From: Corynebacterium epidermidicanis
Lineage (GTDB): Bacteria > Actinomycetota > Actinomycetes > Mycobacteriales > Mycobacteriaceae
DNA length: 64,000 bases
Direction of reading: 5' to 3'
Assembly: GCF_001021025.1 (NCBI RefSeq)
Contig: NZ_CP011541.1
Coordinates: 2,604,001-2,668,000, forward strand
In this document: in pieces, positions 39,301-47,471 of the stretch
Numbering within the stretch: position 1 is the first letter of the stretch
Layout: each line of letters opens with the position of its first letter
Notes under the pieces: model-generated
Database searches by the model: none
What the model was told of the DNA's origin: nothing
The model's input: only the letters and a program-made list of their open reading frames with translations
Made by a program: the position numbers and the translations under genes

Positions 39301-39836
39301 GGCGCGCCGAAGAAGCCACCGGCCTCGGCAGCACCGCGCTGTCGGAGTCGGTAGCTCGGTACCTTTACAAGCTCATGGCCTACAAGGACGAGTACGAGGT
39401 AGCACGCCTGGCCGTCGACCCGGCAGTCGCCAGCGACATCGAAGCCGACTTCGGCGCCGACGCCCGCATCAACATCAAGCTCCACCCGCCAGTGCTGCGC
39501 GCCATGGGTCTCGACCGCAAAATCTCCCTCGGCCCCTGGGCCCGCCCAGTACTCAAAGGCCTCGCACACGGCAAGCGCCTGCGCGGCACCCGCTTCGACA
39601 TCTTCGGCATGACCGAAGAACGCCGCATCGAACGCGAACTAGTCGCCGAATACGAACAGCTTATCGACGCCCTCCTGGCCCGCATCACCACCGGCACCAT
39701 CGATCAGGTATGGCTGGACAAGGCGGCCGAGCTCATGGCTCTGCCAGACATGGTCCGTGGCTTCGGGGAACTCAAGCTACGCAACGTCGCGGCCTACCGC
39801 GAAGCCGTCGCCGTCGCAAAGCAGGAGCTCTTCTAG
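36321..39836 (+). CDS. Indolepyruvate ferredoxin oxidoreductase, fused subunits
   Basis: Oxidative decarboxylation of aryl 2-oxoacids such as indolepyruvate, with ferredoxin as partner. 1171 residues from the ATG at 36321 (GAAGGA upstream; the frame is open to 36003 but without coding character). The N-terminal half is the pyruvate:ferredoxin oxidoreductase-like alpha part (SGYEGSPLAGYDLELA), with a TPP-binding region (GVTQMGGEGTQWIGMAPFV). Cys-rich 4Fe-4S motifs follow (CEGCGDCGDKSNC, and a second Cys set ending GDCPSF, about 745-800). The C-terminal gamma-like domain starts RITGIGGTGVVTVSAV (about 840). Fusion into one chain is the known actinobacterial form. Confidence 0.93.
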   Translation: MTSLLDPTQDPTRRPNNSELRGFSLEDRYTREDGTIFLNGIQALARMVRDRAVLDRRLGLTTGSFISGYEGSPLAGYDLELARKARKFLEPYNTIHQPALNEEIGATSVMGSQMAQVIKPLDGVTGYWYGKAPGLDRASDALRHANMIGTSPTGGAVAIVGDDPGAKSSTVPCASEMELADLYMPILYPADSQDILDLGVHAALMSRVSGLWTSLKISAHVADGSSTAQVSPDRIQPIYGDLGISQHKPSGHLLGKNLLALEESQLTIRMPRAVEYARLNGLNQIRVRTGDDRIGIVAAGKTYLDVCSAFQRMGISEEDLNRLGIRLLKLGMVYPMDRDTLYRFIDGLDEVIVVEEKRDFIETMIREILYDYPHTPNVRGKTNEDGSVLFSRFGELDIDSVTNGLAKRLATKHNVEAAQRWLERTTPKKKGPIQLPLAARSPYFCSGCPHNSSTKVAEGSLVGAGIGCHAMVLLQPESQVGNVVGVTQMGGEGTQWIGMAPFVKEKHFVQNLGDGTFDHSGSLAVRAAVAAGVNITYKLLFNGTVAMTGGQDPVGGKNLNETLKVLQAEKVAKIVVTTDDVKTTRRQVPSGVQVRHRNEMIDIQRELAEVPGVTVLVHDQHCAAEKRRKRKRGQFETPKQRVVINERICEGCGDCGDKSNCLSVHPVDTEFGRKTRIDQSTCNLDFSCIEGDCPSFMTVTVPDAGVRKQGLNQVKKISAPALDFDALPEPDRAKELSAGESFGMRITGIGGTGVVTVSAVLATAAVIDGLTARTVDMTGLAQKGGAVVSDVKLAAGPLEQAAKVGAGEADLYLCADGLVGADATHLKVASPERSIAVLSTAKVPTGEMVKDTRVTYPHLDDIATRIGSAAQRLIQLNPVSLAEQLFGDSNTANMLLVGAAYQAGALPISADAIEEAIQLNGVAVDRNLQSFRRGRQAVAAPEALQATLKEMHPEPAPAFTQSLADIVNLRVLELAEYQDTEYARHYADRVETVRRAEEATGLGSTALSESVARYLYKLMAYKDEYEVARLAVDPAVASDIEADFGADARINIKLHPPVLRAMGLDRKISLGPWARPVLKGLAHGKRLRGTRFDIFGMTEERRIERELVAEYEQLIDALLARITTGTIDQVWLDKAAELMALPDMVRGFGELKLRNVAAYREAVAVAKQELF

Positions 39837-39867
39837 TTCATTTGCTGCTTTGAGCTTGTTCGGGATT

Positions 39868-39908
39868 TCTCCCGTCGGACTGTCAGTCTTGACACTTCCG
39901 ACGGGAGA
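39868..39908 (+). terminator. Terminator hairpin after the oxidoreductase gene
   Basis: 12-bp perfect arms TCTCCCGTCGGA and TCCGACGGGAGA enclose a loop that can form a second small stem (TGTCAG...TTGACA). It starts 31 bp after the stop codon; the following T-run is weak. Confidence 0.65.
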
Positions 39909-40241
39909 TTCTTGGGTTTAGGGGCTGGTGGGGCGTTTATGGTGGCAACAAGGCTCCCTAGAGGTCGATACAGGCCACCACGCTCGTAATGGACGCGGAT
40001 ACAGTACCGCAAGTAACGGCTCAGACCATGACGAGGGCGCGTGCGGAGATTCTCAAGTTTGATTCCCCTTACCCACTCACTTACCAAGAAGAAGCATTCA
40101 TCGTCGGAAGCTACATCAAAGTAGCTGTTGAGCCAAAGGCAATCTACCCTGCTATTTGCTACGTTGACACTGCGGTCTTGGTCATTTATCAAGACGGCAC
40201 CACCGATTTCGCAAGTGGCAAGCTTCCCACTTAGCTTCGGC
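39909..40241. other. Region without a supported gene
   Basis: Two overlapping opposite-strand frames are open (plus 39989-40234, 81 codons; minus 39833-40282, 149 codons). Neither has a ribosome site or recognisable motif, so neither is called. The plus frame ends 8 bp before the direct-repeat unit. Confidence 0.4.
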
Positions 40242-40355
40242 AACTTAACACCTAGCTTCGTCTCAACCTCAATCCACCCCACTTGAGCTGCGAAAACAAC
40301 TTAACACTTAACTTAACACCTACTTCCCACATGTGTTATGTTAGGTGTTAAGTTC
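40242..40355 (+). repeat. 114-bp direct repeat, left copy, containing promoter and operator
   Basis: Identical at 111 of 114 positions to 41803-41916; the two copies flank the COG2865-type gene. It holds the 13-bp inverted repeat AACTTAACACCTA (40310-40322) and TAGGTGTTAAGTT (40342-40354). A promoter TTAACA (40313-40318), 18 bp, TATGTT (40337-40342) lies within these arms, so a bound regulator would block both elements. Confidence 0.85.
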
Positions 40356-40372
40356 CGGCAGAAGGGCCAGCG

Positions 40373-41809
40373 ATGCACGAAGAACAACTTGCACAATTAG
40401 TCACCAGTCTCCGTACGATCGGCACGGACAATCAGCACATTGAGGTCAAGAGTGGGGTTGGCAAGGAAGTTCTGGATTCTCTAAGTGCATTTTCCAATAC
40501 CGGTGGGGGACTGATCATTGTCGGACTATCGGAGTCCGATGGCTTCATTCCGGTTCCGAAGTTCAACGCCAAAAGCGCGCATGATCAGCTTATTTCTCGG
40601 TGCACGCAACTCACTCCTGCGGTGCGACCAATCATTGACGTCCTTGAGTTCGAAGGCACACCAATCGTCGTTGCCGAGATTCCGGAAATCCTTCCACGGG
40701 ATAAGCCCTGTTACGTCACTGAACGGGGTCAACTGAAAGGGTCGTACTATCGCGTGGGTGAATCTGACCTCAGAATGTCTATCTACGAGGTCGAGCGCCT
40801 GTTAGAGGAGCATGAGCAGCCCCGTTGGGATGAGGAGGCTTGCCCGGGGACGTCGATAAGCGAGCTGGATGCCCAGATGCTTGAGTCTTACCTTGAACGT
40901 CAACGCCCCGACCGGCCTCGTACGTTTGCAGACGGCACAGCGACTGCCCTGGAACATCTTCGAGTCACCGTCAAGGAAGAGCTCAGCCTGGCAGCGCTGT
41001 TGGCGATGGGAAACGATCCGCAAACCGTTTTCCCTCGACTGACCGTCACGTTTGCCGTTTACCCAGGGACAGAAAAAGGAGACATCCTCAGCGGGGTGCG
41101 ATTGGAGGAGTCTCGTACGCTGTTTGGGCCGATTCCTGATCTTGTGCAGCAAAGCGTGGAACTTGTACGGAAGAACATGCGCACTTCAGCGCTAATCGAC
41201 GGCGCATTCCGCACCGATCTTCCCGACTATCCGCTTATCGCAGTCCGCGAAGCCGTAGTCAATGCATTGATGCACCGCGATTATTCCCCACATGCGCGTG
41301 GCACTCAGGTGCAGATCAATATGTTCATCGACCGCTTGGAAGTCACTAATCCCGGCGGCTTGTACGGCAATATGACGGAGCACAGCATCCGCACCCCAGG
41401 CAACAGCTCCACCCGAAATCAGCGTTTATCCCACTTCCTGGAAAACACCGTTTACCCAGGCGGTGGACTTGTCGCGGAAAACCGGGGTACTGGCATCGCG
41501 GTCATCGACAAGTCACTTGAACAGGCGCTCATGCCTCCGGCGGAAATCCAGAATCGGTTAGGCTCTTTCACTATTGTCTTCCGGCGTCGCAAAGTTGCGA
41601 AAACCGAACAACACCTCGGTTCTTCTGACTTCGTAATCTTCTACCTGGGGCAACACGAAAGCGCCAGCACCTCCGAGATCGTGAACGCATCCGGTTTCAG
41701 CCGCACTGCGATCCAACGAGCTCTCAACCAAGCGATCCACGAGGGAAAGGTGGAAACAACCGAGCCACTCCGCTCCCCGAAACAGCGTTATCGACTGAAG
41801 CGAACTTAA
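40373..41809 (+). CDS. Predicted transcriptional regulator, AlbA/Schlafen-type ATP-binding protein (COG2865)
   Basis: 478 residues. The N-terminal AlbA_2/Schlafen-like domain is seen in [20 protein letters not shown] and [13 protein letters not shown] (about 22-56). A GHKL-type ATP-binding domain follows ([38 protein letters not shown], about 300-385). A winged helix ends the protein ([21 protein letters not shown], about 440-460). This layout is the COG2865 regulator family, known also beside phage-defence genes. The promoter carries a perfect inverted repeat, suggesting self-control. The whole gene is bounded by 114-bp direct repeats, and its last codons lie inside the right copy. Confidence 0.85.
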   Translation: MHEEQLAQLVTSLRTIGTDNQHIEVKSGVGKEVLDSLSAFSNTGGGLIIVGLSESDGFIPVPKFNAKSAHDQLISRCTQLTPAVRPIIDVLEFEGTPIVVAEIPEILPRDKPCYVTERGQLKGSYYRVGESDLRMSIYEVERLLEEHEQPRWDEEACPGTSISELDAQMLESYLERQRPDRPRTFADGTATALEHLRVTVKEELSLAALLAMGNDPQTVFPRLTVTFAVYPGTEKGDILSGVRLEESRTLFGPIPDLVQQSVELVRKNMRTSALIDGAFRTDLPDYPLIAVREAVVNALMHRDYSPHARGTQVQINMFIDRLEVTNPGGLYGNMTEHSIRTPGNSSTRNQRLSHFLENTVYPGGGLVAENRGTGIAVIDKSLEQALMPPAEIQNRLGSFTIVFRRRKVAKTEQHLGSSDFVIFYLGQHESASTSEIVNASGFSRTAIQRALNQAIHEGKVETTEPLRSPKQRYRLKRT

Positions 41810-41916
41810 CACCCAGCTTCGTCACAACCTCGATCCACCCCACTTGAGCTGCGAAAACAACTTAACACTTAACTTAACACCTACTTCCCACATGTGTTAT
41901 GTTAGGTGTTAAGTTC
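41803..41916 (+). repeat. 114-bp direct repeat, right copy
   Basis: Near-identical to 40242-40355, including the operator arms and promoter. Its first 7 bases provide the end of the COG2865-type gene (stop TAA 41807-41809). No plus-strand gene follows, so this promoter copy points at the 3' end of the ABC permease gene and would give antisense RNA if active. Confidence 0.85.
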
Positions 41917-41964
41917 GACCCTGGCCCCGAATTTCAGCTGCGCAGAACCCGACCACCGCGGCCA

Positions 41965-41980
41965 TGTTTCACGTGAAACA
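41965..41980. promoter_or_regulatory. parS site 2, perfect
   Basis: TGTTTCACGTGAAACA, 16/16 match, intergenic, 6 bp past the ABC permease stop codon (minus strand). Confidence 0.92.
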
Positions 41981-41985
41981 TCGCG

Positions 41986-43386
41986 CTATTTTTGGGCTCG
42001 GGCGTCGTCGGCAAGCACAGTGCTGCGCAGGGGCTCAACCGCACACATCGCGAGGGCCGTGAGTGCCCAGCCCGCCACCAAATAGATCACCGCATTGAGC
42101 GTGCGGGCCACGATGTTGACCTCTTGCAGCGAGCCCAAGACTACGAACATCATCAACGCGCCAAGCGCAAACCCCACGAGGCTGACCAGGATGATTGGCC
42201 CCATGATCTGGCGCAACGCCACTCGAATATGAAAGCTGCGTGGCACACCGAGACGGCTAAGTGCTCGCGTGAGATCCGCGCGCTCGTACACTTCGGAAGC
42301 TTGCCCGAGGAGCGTCGATACGGCAGCGATTATGAAGCCGAAGGCGATGGTGAGCATGATGCCGGAGATGACGTCGTTAAACCACAAACTGCGGGTCGGG
42401 TCCTGCGTAAATGGCGAAGTGACGCTGCCAGCACCTTTAGGAGACAGCACCAGCACTCCCACGAGGACGCCGTAGAAGGCCGTAGCGGAGGAACGTCGCC
42501 AAGCAGCCCGAGCGTCCGTGCTGACCTTGCGGAACCCCACAAAATTTGCTGCCCCGGGCAACAGTGCTGCCAGCCGGAACCACAACTGCAGCAGGAACGG
42601 CACCCCAAGATTCAGCACGCTGATCATTACGAACAGCAAGAGGAAAACAGAAACCAGGAAACCCGAGTTGGAGCTAAGCGGCAGGCGTCGCAGAGCAACG
42701 AAGCCACCAGCAAGAACTATGATCATCATGACAAGCCGCCACCACCGCAACGCGCGCGGCATCTCCCTCCGCGCAACCCCCAGGGGCGAAACCCGAACCC
42801 GCTGCATTCCCCACGCCGAACTGGCCAACGCTAACACCAACAACACCGCGGTAACTACCACGTAACCCCACCACGGCAGCAACAGTTCAGTGGGGGACAG
42901 GGGATTATCCTGGAAAGACAATCGACTCCCCAGCGGGGCCGTCAGCAAACTGGCCAGCCCGCCGATCACGATGCCGACCACAGCCTGAAAACCAGTCTCT
43001 ACCACCGTAATCCCCGTAATCTGTCGCGCGGACAACCCCAGCAGCCGCATCGCCGCCAAGCGCTGCTCACGCCCCGAAGCGCCCAAAACCGCCGCCTGCG
43101 AGGTCAACGAAACCAACGCCGGCAGCAAAAAGGCACAAGCAAGCACAGCCAGAAACACATAGGAATCCAACATCGCACCGGGGTCCGGTAAATCCCGCAG
43201 CGCAGGAGAAATTTCGCTGAGATCTTGCGAGCGACGATAGAACATCCACGCCCCGCCAGCCACCACGAATGCCAGCCACGAACTTACCGAAAGCGAACAG
43301 ATCGCCAACCCAGCAACCATCCCCGTCCCAATCCGAGACTTCAGGCTGCTCCGCTGCAGCTCCCACGCCAAAGACACCACGTTCAT
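41986..43386 (-). CDS. ABC exporter permease, FtsX/MacB type
   Basis: 466 residues with about eight hydrophobic helices. Two FtsX-like blocks each show a long extracytoplasmic segment between helix 1 and a bundle of three (LACAFLLPALVSL, VVTAVLLVLALASSAWGM, LTIAFGFIIAAVSTLLG, SLVGFALGALMMFVVLG). EQRLAAMRLLGLSARQI is the typical coupling helix. Starts inside the stop of the ATPase gene (ATGA, 43383-43386). Diverges from a sensor kinase-response regulator pair, a layout common for exporters of cell-envelope-active peptides or antibiotics; substrate unknown. Confidence 0.85.
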   Translation of the reverse strand: MNVVSLAWELQRSSLKSRIGTGMVAGLAICSLSVSSWLAFVVAGGAWMFYRRSQDLSEISPALRDLPDPGAMLDSYVFLAVLACAFLLPALVSLTSQAAVLGASGREQRLAAMRLLGLSARQITGITVVETGFQAVVGIVIGGLASLLTAPLGSRLSFQDNPLSPTELLLPWWGYVVVTAVLLVLALASSAWGMQRVRVSPLGVARREMPRALRWWRLVMMIIVLAGGFVALRRLPLSSNSGFLVSVFLLLFVMISVLNLGVPFLLQLWFRLAALLPGAANFVGFRKVSTDARAAWRRSSATAFYGVLVGVLVLSPKGAGSVTSPFTQDPTRSLWFNDVISGIMLTIAFGFIIAAVSTLLGQASEVYERADLTRALSRLGVPRSFHIRVALRQIMGPIILVSLVGFALGALMMFVVLGSLQEVNIVARTLNAVIYLVAGWALTALAMCAVEPLRSTVLADDARAQK

Positions 43387-44072
43387 CGCAGCTCACCACC
43401 CATCATGCGGTCATCGTGAATGATGCCATCGCGGATCTCCACGCGACGATTCAACCAGCTAGCCACCTTCGCGTCATGCGTCACCATGATCAACGTAGTG
43501 CCGCTGGCAGCAACCAACGAGGTCAACAACTGCATCATTTCATGCCCCGTCGGCTGGTCCAACGCCCCCGTCGGCTCGTCAGCAAAGATCACCGCAGGGT
43601 TCGCGACAAGCGCGCGGGCCACCGCCACACGTTGAGCCTGACCACCGGACATCTTCGCCGGACGACGATTCGCCAACTGCGCCAAACCCAACTTCTCCAA
43701 CAGCTCCAGGGCCGCCCGGCGCGCCCTGCTTTTCGACGACCCCGTCAAAATCATCGGCAACGCAATATTTTCCACCGCAGTCAGTTCCGGCAACAGCTGC
43801 CCGTCCTGAAACACGAACCCAAATTGGGTCAATCGGAGTTTGGACCGATGGGCGTCGTCAAGCTGTGCAATGTCACGGCCACCGAACAGGATCGCGCCGG
43901 ACGACGGCTGCAGAATCCCCGACATGCAATGCAACAGTGTGGATTTGCCCGATCCGGACGGACCCATGATCGCGACGGTTTCACCCTGGCTGATAGACAA
44001 ATTGATACCCGTGAGAACAGGGGTGGCCCCATAAGACTTGGAGACATCCCGCAAAATGAATTGATTAGACAT
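43383..44072 (-). CDS. ABC exporter ATP-binding protein, MacB/LolD type
   Basis: 230 residues from the ATG at 44072 (GGGGAGC ahead; the longer frame to 44120 has no site). Walker A GPSGSGKST (about 38-46), Q-loop, signature MSGGQAQRVAVARAL, Walker B VIFADEPTGALD and the switch His in MVTHDA are all intact. Overlaps the permease gene by 4 bp. Provides ATP power for the adjoining permease. Confidence 0.93.
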   Translation of the reverse strand: MSNQFILRDVSKSYGATPVLTGINLSISQGETVAIMGPSGSGKSTLLHCMSGILQPSSGAILFGGRDIAQLDDAHRSKLRLTQFGFVFQDGQLLPELTAVENIALPMILTGSSKSRARRAALELLEKLGLAQLANRRPAKMSGGQAQRVAVARALVANPAVIFADEPTGALDQPTGHEMMQLLTSLVAASGTTLIMVTHDAKVASWLNRRVEIRDGIIHDDRMMGGELR

Positions 44073-44182
44073 GCTCCCCATTTCACTCGACCGCGCACCC
44101 AGCCACGATGGCGCCCGCACTGATCTTCACAGTAGTGCCAACACTACCGCGCCGAGATTGTGCGCCCGCTAGGGTAGGGGAA

Positions 44183-44908
44183 GTGAAATGGTTTGGGCGA
44201 GGACGCCTGCAGGAAGGCGTGTCAGAAAGCGAAGCTGTCGCGCGCATCGCCCAGCTCACCGCGTCCCGACGCGCCATCGCCGACGCCTACGAAGTCGAAC
44301 GCCAGCGCATCGAACGCGACCTCCACGACGGCACCCAGCAATACCTCGTGGCCGCGCTCATCAAGCTTGGCGAAATCGAAGCCACCCAAGATAGTTCCAT
44401 GCCGAATGGAATTCGGGAGCTACTGGCCGGGGCACGCGCGGATCTCAGCGCCGGCTTGGCATCCCTCCGCGAAACCGTCCGTGGCATCCACCCCCAAGTA
44501 CTCGCAGATCGGGGCCTGGTCGCAGCGCTTAACGACGTCGCCACGTCCCACGGCCCCCACGTCACGATCTACGCCCCACACCCATTACCAGCACTGTCTC
44601 CGTCAGTGCTGGCCGCAGGCTATTTCTTCGCAGTGGAAGCACTCACAAACGCGGCGAAACACGCCCCCGGAGCTGCGGTAAACGTGCTCCTCACCGCAGA
44701 CCGCAACCTCCGCATCTCCGTCGTTGACCAGGGCGAAGGCGGCGCCGAGCTACGTCCCGGCCATGGGCTCAGCGGAATGAAAGAACGCCTCGAAGCCTTC
44801 GACGGCACGCTGAGCCTTTCCTCCCCGCGCGGCGGGCCCACCCAAATCATCGGAAGCATCCCCCTACTCCTTGACCGCGGCCAACCAAGCATCCCGGAGG
44901 AATCATGA
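44183..44908 (+). CDS. Soluble sensor histidine kinase (HisKA_3)
   Basis: 241 residues from the GTG at 44183 (TAGGGGAA ahead); an ATG at 44108 in the same frame would add 25 residues. The H-box IERDLHDGTQQ (phospho-acceptor His about 51) is followed by a four-helix dimerisation segment and a HATPase domain with N-box ALTNAAKHA and G-box GHGLSGMKERL. No membrane helix or sensor domain is seen, so the signal is probably cytoplasmic or comes through the divergent ABC exporter. The stop overlaps the response-regulator start (ATGA). Confidence 0.88.
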   Translation: MKWFGRGRLQEGVSESEAVARIAQLTASRRAIADAYEVERQRIERDLHDGTQQYLVAALIKLGEIEATQDSSMPNGIRELLAGARADLSAGLASLRETVRGIHPQVLADRGLVAALNDVATSHGPHVTIYAPHPLPALSPSVLAAGYFFAVEALTNAAKHAPGAAVNVLLTADRNLRISVVDQGEGGAELRPGHGLSGMKERLEAFDGTLSLSSPRGGPTQIIGSIPLLLDRGQPSIPEES

Positions 44909-45636
44909 ACATAGTTATCGCCGACGACTCCGCCCTCCTCCGCGAAGGCGTATCAGGCCTACTGGAAAGAAACGGCCACACTGTCGTAGCGCGCGCCTCC
45001 GACGCCGACACGCTAATCAGCATCATCAACGACCTGGCCGCTGAGGGAAATCTGCCGGACATCGTCATCACCGACGTCCGCATGCCGCCACTCATGGGCG
45101 ACGACGGCCTCCGCGCCGCCGTACGCCTACGAGCCGACTACCCCGAGCTTTCATTCATCGTGCTATCCCAATACGTCGCACCCGCCTACGCCGTCGACCT
45201 GTTTACGCCCACGAGCGGGGGTTCTGGGGGTTCTGGGCGGTCGGGGGTTTCTGGGGTTTCTGGGCGGTCGGGGGCTGGCGTTGGCGTTGGCGGCACCGGC
45301 TACCTGCTCAAAGACCGCGTGGCAGACGTAGCAGACTTCCTACGAGCAATCGACGTGGTGGCGAACGGCGGCACCATCATCGACCCAGCAGTAGCTAACG
45401 CCTTGATGTCCGCCGGCCGATCAGGACTCGCGGAACTTACGCCTCGTGAACGCGAAGTACTCGAGCTGATGTCCCAAGGAATGTCGAACTCGCAGATCGC
45501 AGCACACCTGGTCGTTTCCGGAGCAGCCGTAGCCAAACATGTATCCAACATCTTCCTCAAGCTACGACTCGATCCAGAAGAAGAAAACCGCAGGGTGCGC
45601 GCCATTTTGCAGTATCTCGGAGCGGAGATGCGGTAA
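44905..45636 (+). CDS. NarL/LuxR-type response regulator with a Gly/Ser insertion in the receiver
   Basis: 243 residues. Receiver domain: acidic pair ADD (about 6-8), phospho-acceptor Asp in VITDVRMPP (about 56), conserved Ser in VLSQYV and Lys in GYLLKDR. A low-complexity stretch of about 27 residues (GGSGGSGRSGVSGVSGRSGA...) sits between LFTPTS and GGTGYLLKD. The C-terminal LuxR HTH (LTPREREVLELMSQGMSNSQ, about 173-192) is intact. Probably controls the divergent ABC exporter. Confidence 0.9.
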   Translation: MNIVIADDSALLREGVSGLLERNGHTVVARASDADTLISIINDLAAEGNLPDIVITDVRMPPLMGDDGLRAAVRLRADYPELSFIVLSQYVAPAYAVDLFTPTSGGSGGSGRSGVSGVSGRSGAGVGVGGTGYLLKDRVADVADFLRAIDVVANGGTIIDPAVANALMSAGRSGLAELTPREREVLELMSQGMSNSQIAAHLVVSGAAVAKHVSNIFLKLRLDPEEENRRVRAILQYLGAEMR

Positions 45637-45670
45637 CGGTTGGTGCGGGGCGGAGTCTCGGTCGGGGTGG

Positions 45671-45796
45671 GCGTCGGGCGGTTTCGGGGACCGGGTCGTC
45701 GGCAGGCGTCGGGCGGTTTCGGGGGCCGGGTCGTCGGCGGGCGTCGCTCGTCGGCGGGCTGCGGGCGTCGGCGGGCGTCGCTCGTCGGCGGGCTGC
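45671..45796. repeat. GC-rich tandem repeats
   Basis: A 35-bp unit (GCGTCGGGCGGTTTCGGGGR...) occurs twice (45671-45705, 45706-45740), then a 22-bp unit (GCGTCGCTCGTCGGCGGGCT...) at 45741-45762 and 45775-45796. Noncoding; runs directly into palindromic repeat copy 3. Confidence 0.8.
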
Positions 45797-45915
45797 AAAC
45801 CTTCTATGTCGTCTCTTCGAAGTAGTCGGACTACGCGCAGAGGCCAAAAAATGGCCCAAAACGGGATGTCTGCGTAGTCCGACTACCGCAAGGGGACGAC
45901 GTAGCGCTTCTGAAG
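45793..45915. repeat. Dispersed intergenic palindromic repeat, copy 3 (diverged)
   Basis: Arms 45805-45834 and 45874-45903 pair at about 23 of 30 positions and share the AGTAGTCGGACTAC end. The loop differs from the other copies (GGCCAAAAAATGGCC, itself palindromic). The 410 bp between the response regulator and the DUF4185 gene are filled by this copy, the GC-rich repeats and the region before the next start. Confidence 0.75.
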
Positions 45916-46046
45916 CCCTGAGGCTTGTTGCCAGAACCCCAAAGCAAAGCCCCCGAGCCTCAAACACAAAACCAGCCCCCAGAACCACCAGCGCACAACC
46001 CCCAATAGCGCTGCGCACCGACCGAGGCCCGTATTCACTCCTATCT

Positions 46047-46722
46047 GTGAAGAAACTGGCTACTTTATTCGTATCAACACTCGCACTCTCAACCGCATCC
46101 GCGCTGGTCAGCCCGACCAGCGCTCGCGTTGAGCAGCATTGAGCTCAGCAGCGGCAGTTCGACAAGCACCCAAGGCCGTCCGGCGAGTCCGCCGTGCGAC
46201 GGCGGCGTTTCCCCAGGTCTTGACGTCACGATGATCGGGGATTTGCTCGGCCCAGGCATTTCCGATCACCTGAACGTGCGCTCCGGCGATCTCGGCACCA
46301 TGGGGCCGATTGGCACTGGCCGTGAGTTCGCGATCATCTTCGGCGATTCTTTCCGCGGCGTTCACCTCGGCGATGGGGAGTGGCTGAGCCCCGTGGGTGC
46401 TGTGGCGGAGCTCGACGCGAACGGCAAGATTGTCCTGAAGCGCCCGCTCAACAATAGCTCTCAAATGGAACAACTCATCCGTTATCAGCACAACGACCGT
46501 GGGCTTACTCTCCTGCCGTCTGATGTCATCAACGGGACCTTATATTTGCAGGCGATGTGGAACGAAGGCGTCGACACGTTCTTCCATACTGCCGACCCCC
46601 AACCGCACATGGCCATGCGGATGGCAGTCCCTGAAAGCGCACCGGAACTCGAAGTGACGATCACCGAGCTAGCTGAACCAACAGATCAGCTAGCGCCGGT
46701 GAGCGTGATCCCGGTGGAGTAA
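46047..46722 (+). pseudogene. Secreted DUF4185-like protein, frameshifted after the signal peptide
   Basis: A GTG start at 46047 gives a good signal peptide (MKKLATLFVSTLALSTASAL...) that hits a stop at 46140. One base over, the frame continues from about 46129 as a protein of about 195 residues ending 46722. It shows TMIGDLLGPGISDHLNVRSG and AIIFGDSFRG, typical of the start of DUF4185 domains. One extra base near 46136 joins the two. The body is also shorter than usual for the family, so a C-terminal or internal deletion is likely. Function unknown. Confidence 0.65.
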
Positions 46723-46727
46723 CGCCC

Positions 46728-47471
46728 CTACTCGAGCCCGAACGTCAGATGAATCTGCCCCTGCAGGTCAAAGCGCTGCACGCGGACGCCATACACGGGC
46801 TCGAGCACCTCAGGGACTAGCACCTCATCAGGGCTGCCGAACGCCACCACCTTCCCAGCTGACAGCACCGCGATCCGCGCGCAGTAGCGCGCCGCCAAAT
46901 TGAGGTCGTGCAGCACCACCGCCACCGAGGCGTGCACACCTGTGAGCAGTGACAACACCTCGTGTTGATAGCGGATGTCCAAGTGGTTCGTGGGCTCATC
47001 GAGAAGGATGTGGGAGCAATCCTGTGCAATGGCGCGGGCGATGAGGACCCGCTGCTTCTCGCCACCTGAGAGGTCCGCGAAGCGTGCGCTCGATGCGCCC
47101 AGCATCCCCACCTGCGCCAACGCGCCGTGCACTAACTCACCATCACCTGCGGAAAACCCATGAGGCAAGCGGCCCAGCTGCACCACCTCAGCAACGCTCA
47201 AAGACCCTGAAAAATCAGAGTCCGGCTCCTGCACCACCACGGAGACGGTGCGGGCGATGTCTCGGCGGCTCATAGTGTCGAGGCTGCGGGCGTCGATAAG
47301 CACCGTGCCTTGGGCGGGCAGGCTGCCGTAGAGGGCGCGCAGGAGCGTCGTTTTCCCGGAGCCGTTCGGGCCGACAAGGCCGAGAGTTTCGCCGTGGGGG
47401 AGGTCGAGGCTGACCCCGTCAACGACGACGTGGCTGCCATAGGAAACCCGCAGTTCTTGGCCAGAAATCAC
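46728..47471 (-). CDS. Iron/metal-complex ABC transporter, ATP-binding protein
   Basis: 247 residues, GTG start overlapping the stop of the binding-protein gene (GTGA). Walker A GPNGSGKTT (about 35-43), signature LSGGEKQRVLIARAI, Walker B ILLDEPTNHLD and switch His in VLHDLN are intact. FecE/BtuD type. The operon order is permease, binding protein, ATPase. Substrate class (siderophore, haem or cobalamin) is not decided by sequence. Confidence 0.93.
   Translation of the reverse strand: MISGQELRVSYGSHVVVDGVSLDLPHGETLGLVGPNGSGKTTLLRALYGSLPAQGTVLIDARSLDTMSRRDIARTVSVVVQEPDSDFSGSLSVAEVVQLGRLPHGFSAGDGELVHGALAQVGMLGASSARFADLSGGEKQRVLIARAIAQDCSHILLDEPTNHLDIRYQHEVLSLLTGVHASVAVVLHDLNLAARYCARIAVLSAGKVVAFGSPDEVLVPEVLEPVYGVRVQRFDLQGQIHLTFGLE

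Noticed and set aside
39833..40282. Minus-strand frame of 149 codons and plus-strand frame of 81 codons between the oxidoreductase and COG2865-type genes.
   Set aside because: They oppose each other over the same DNA, neither has a ribosome site or motif, and the minus frame runs over the terminator hairpin and the direct repeat.
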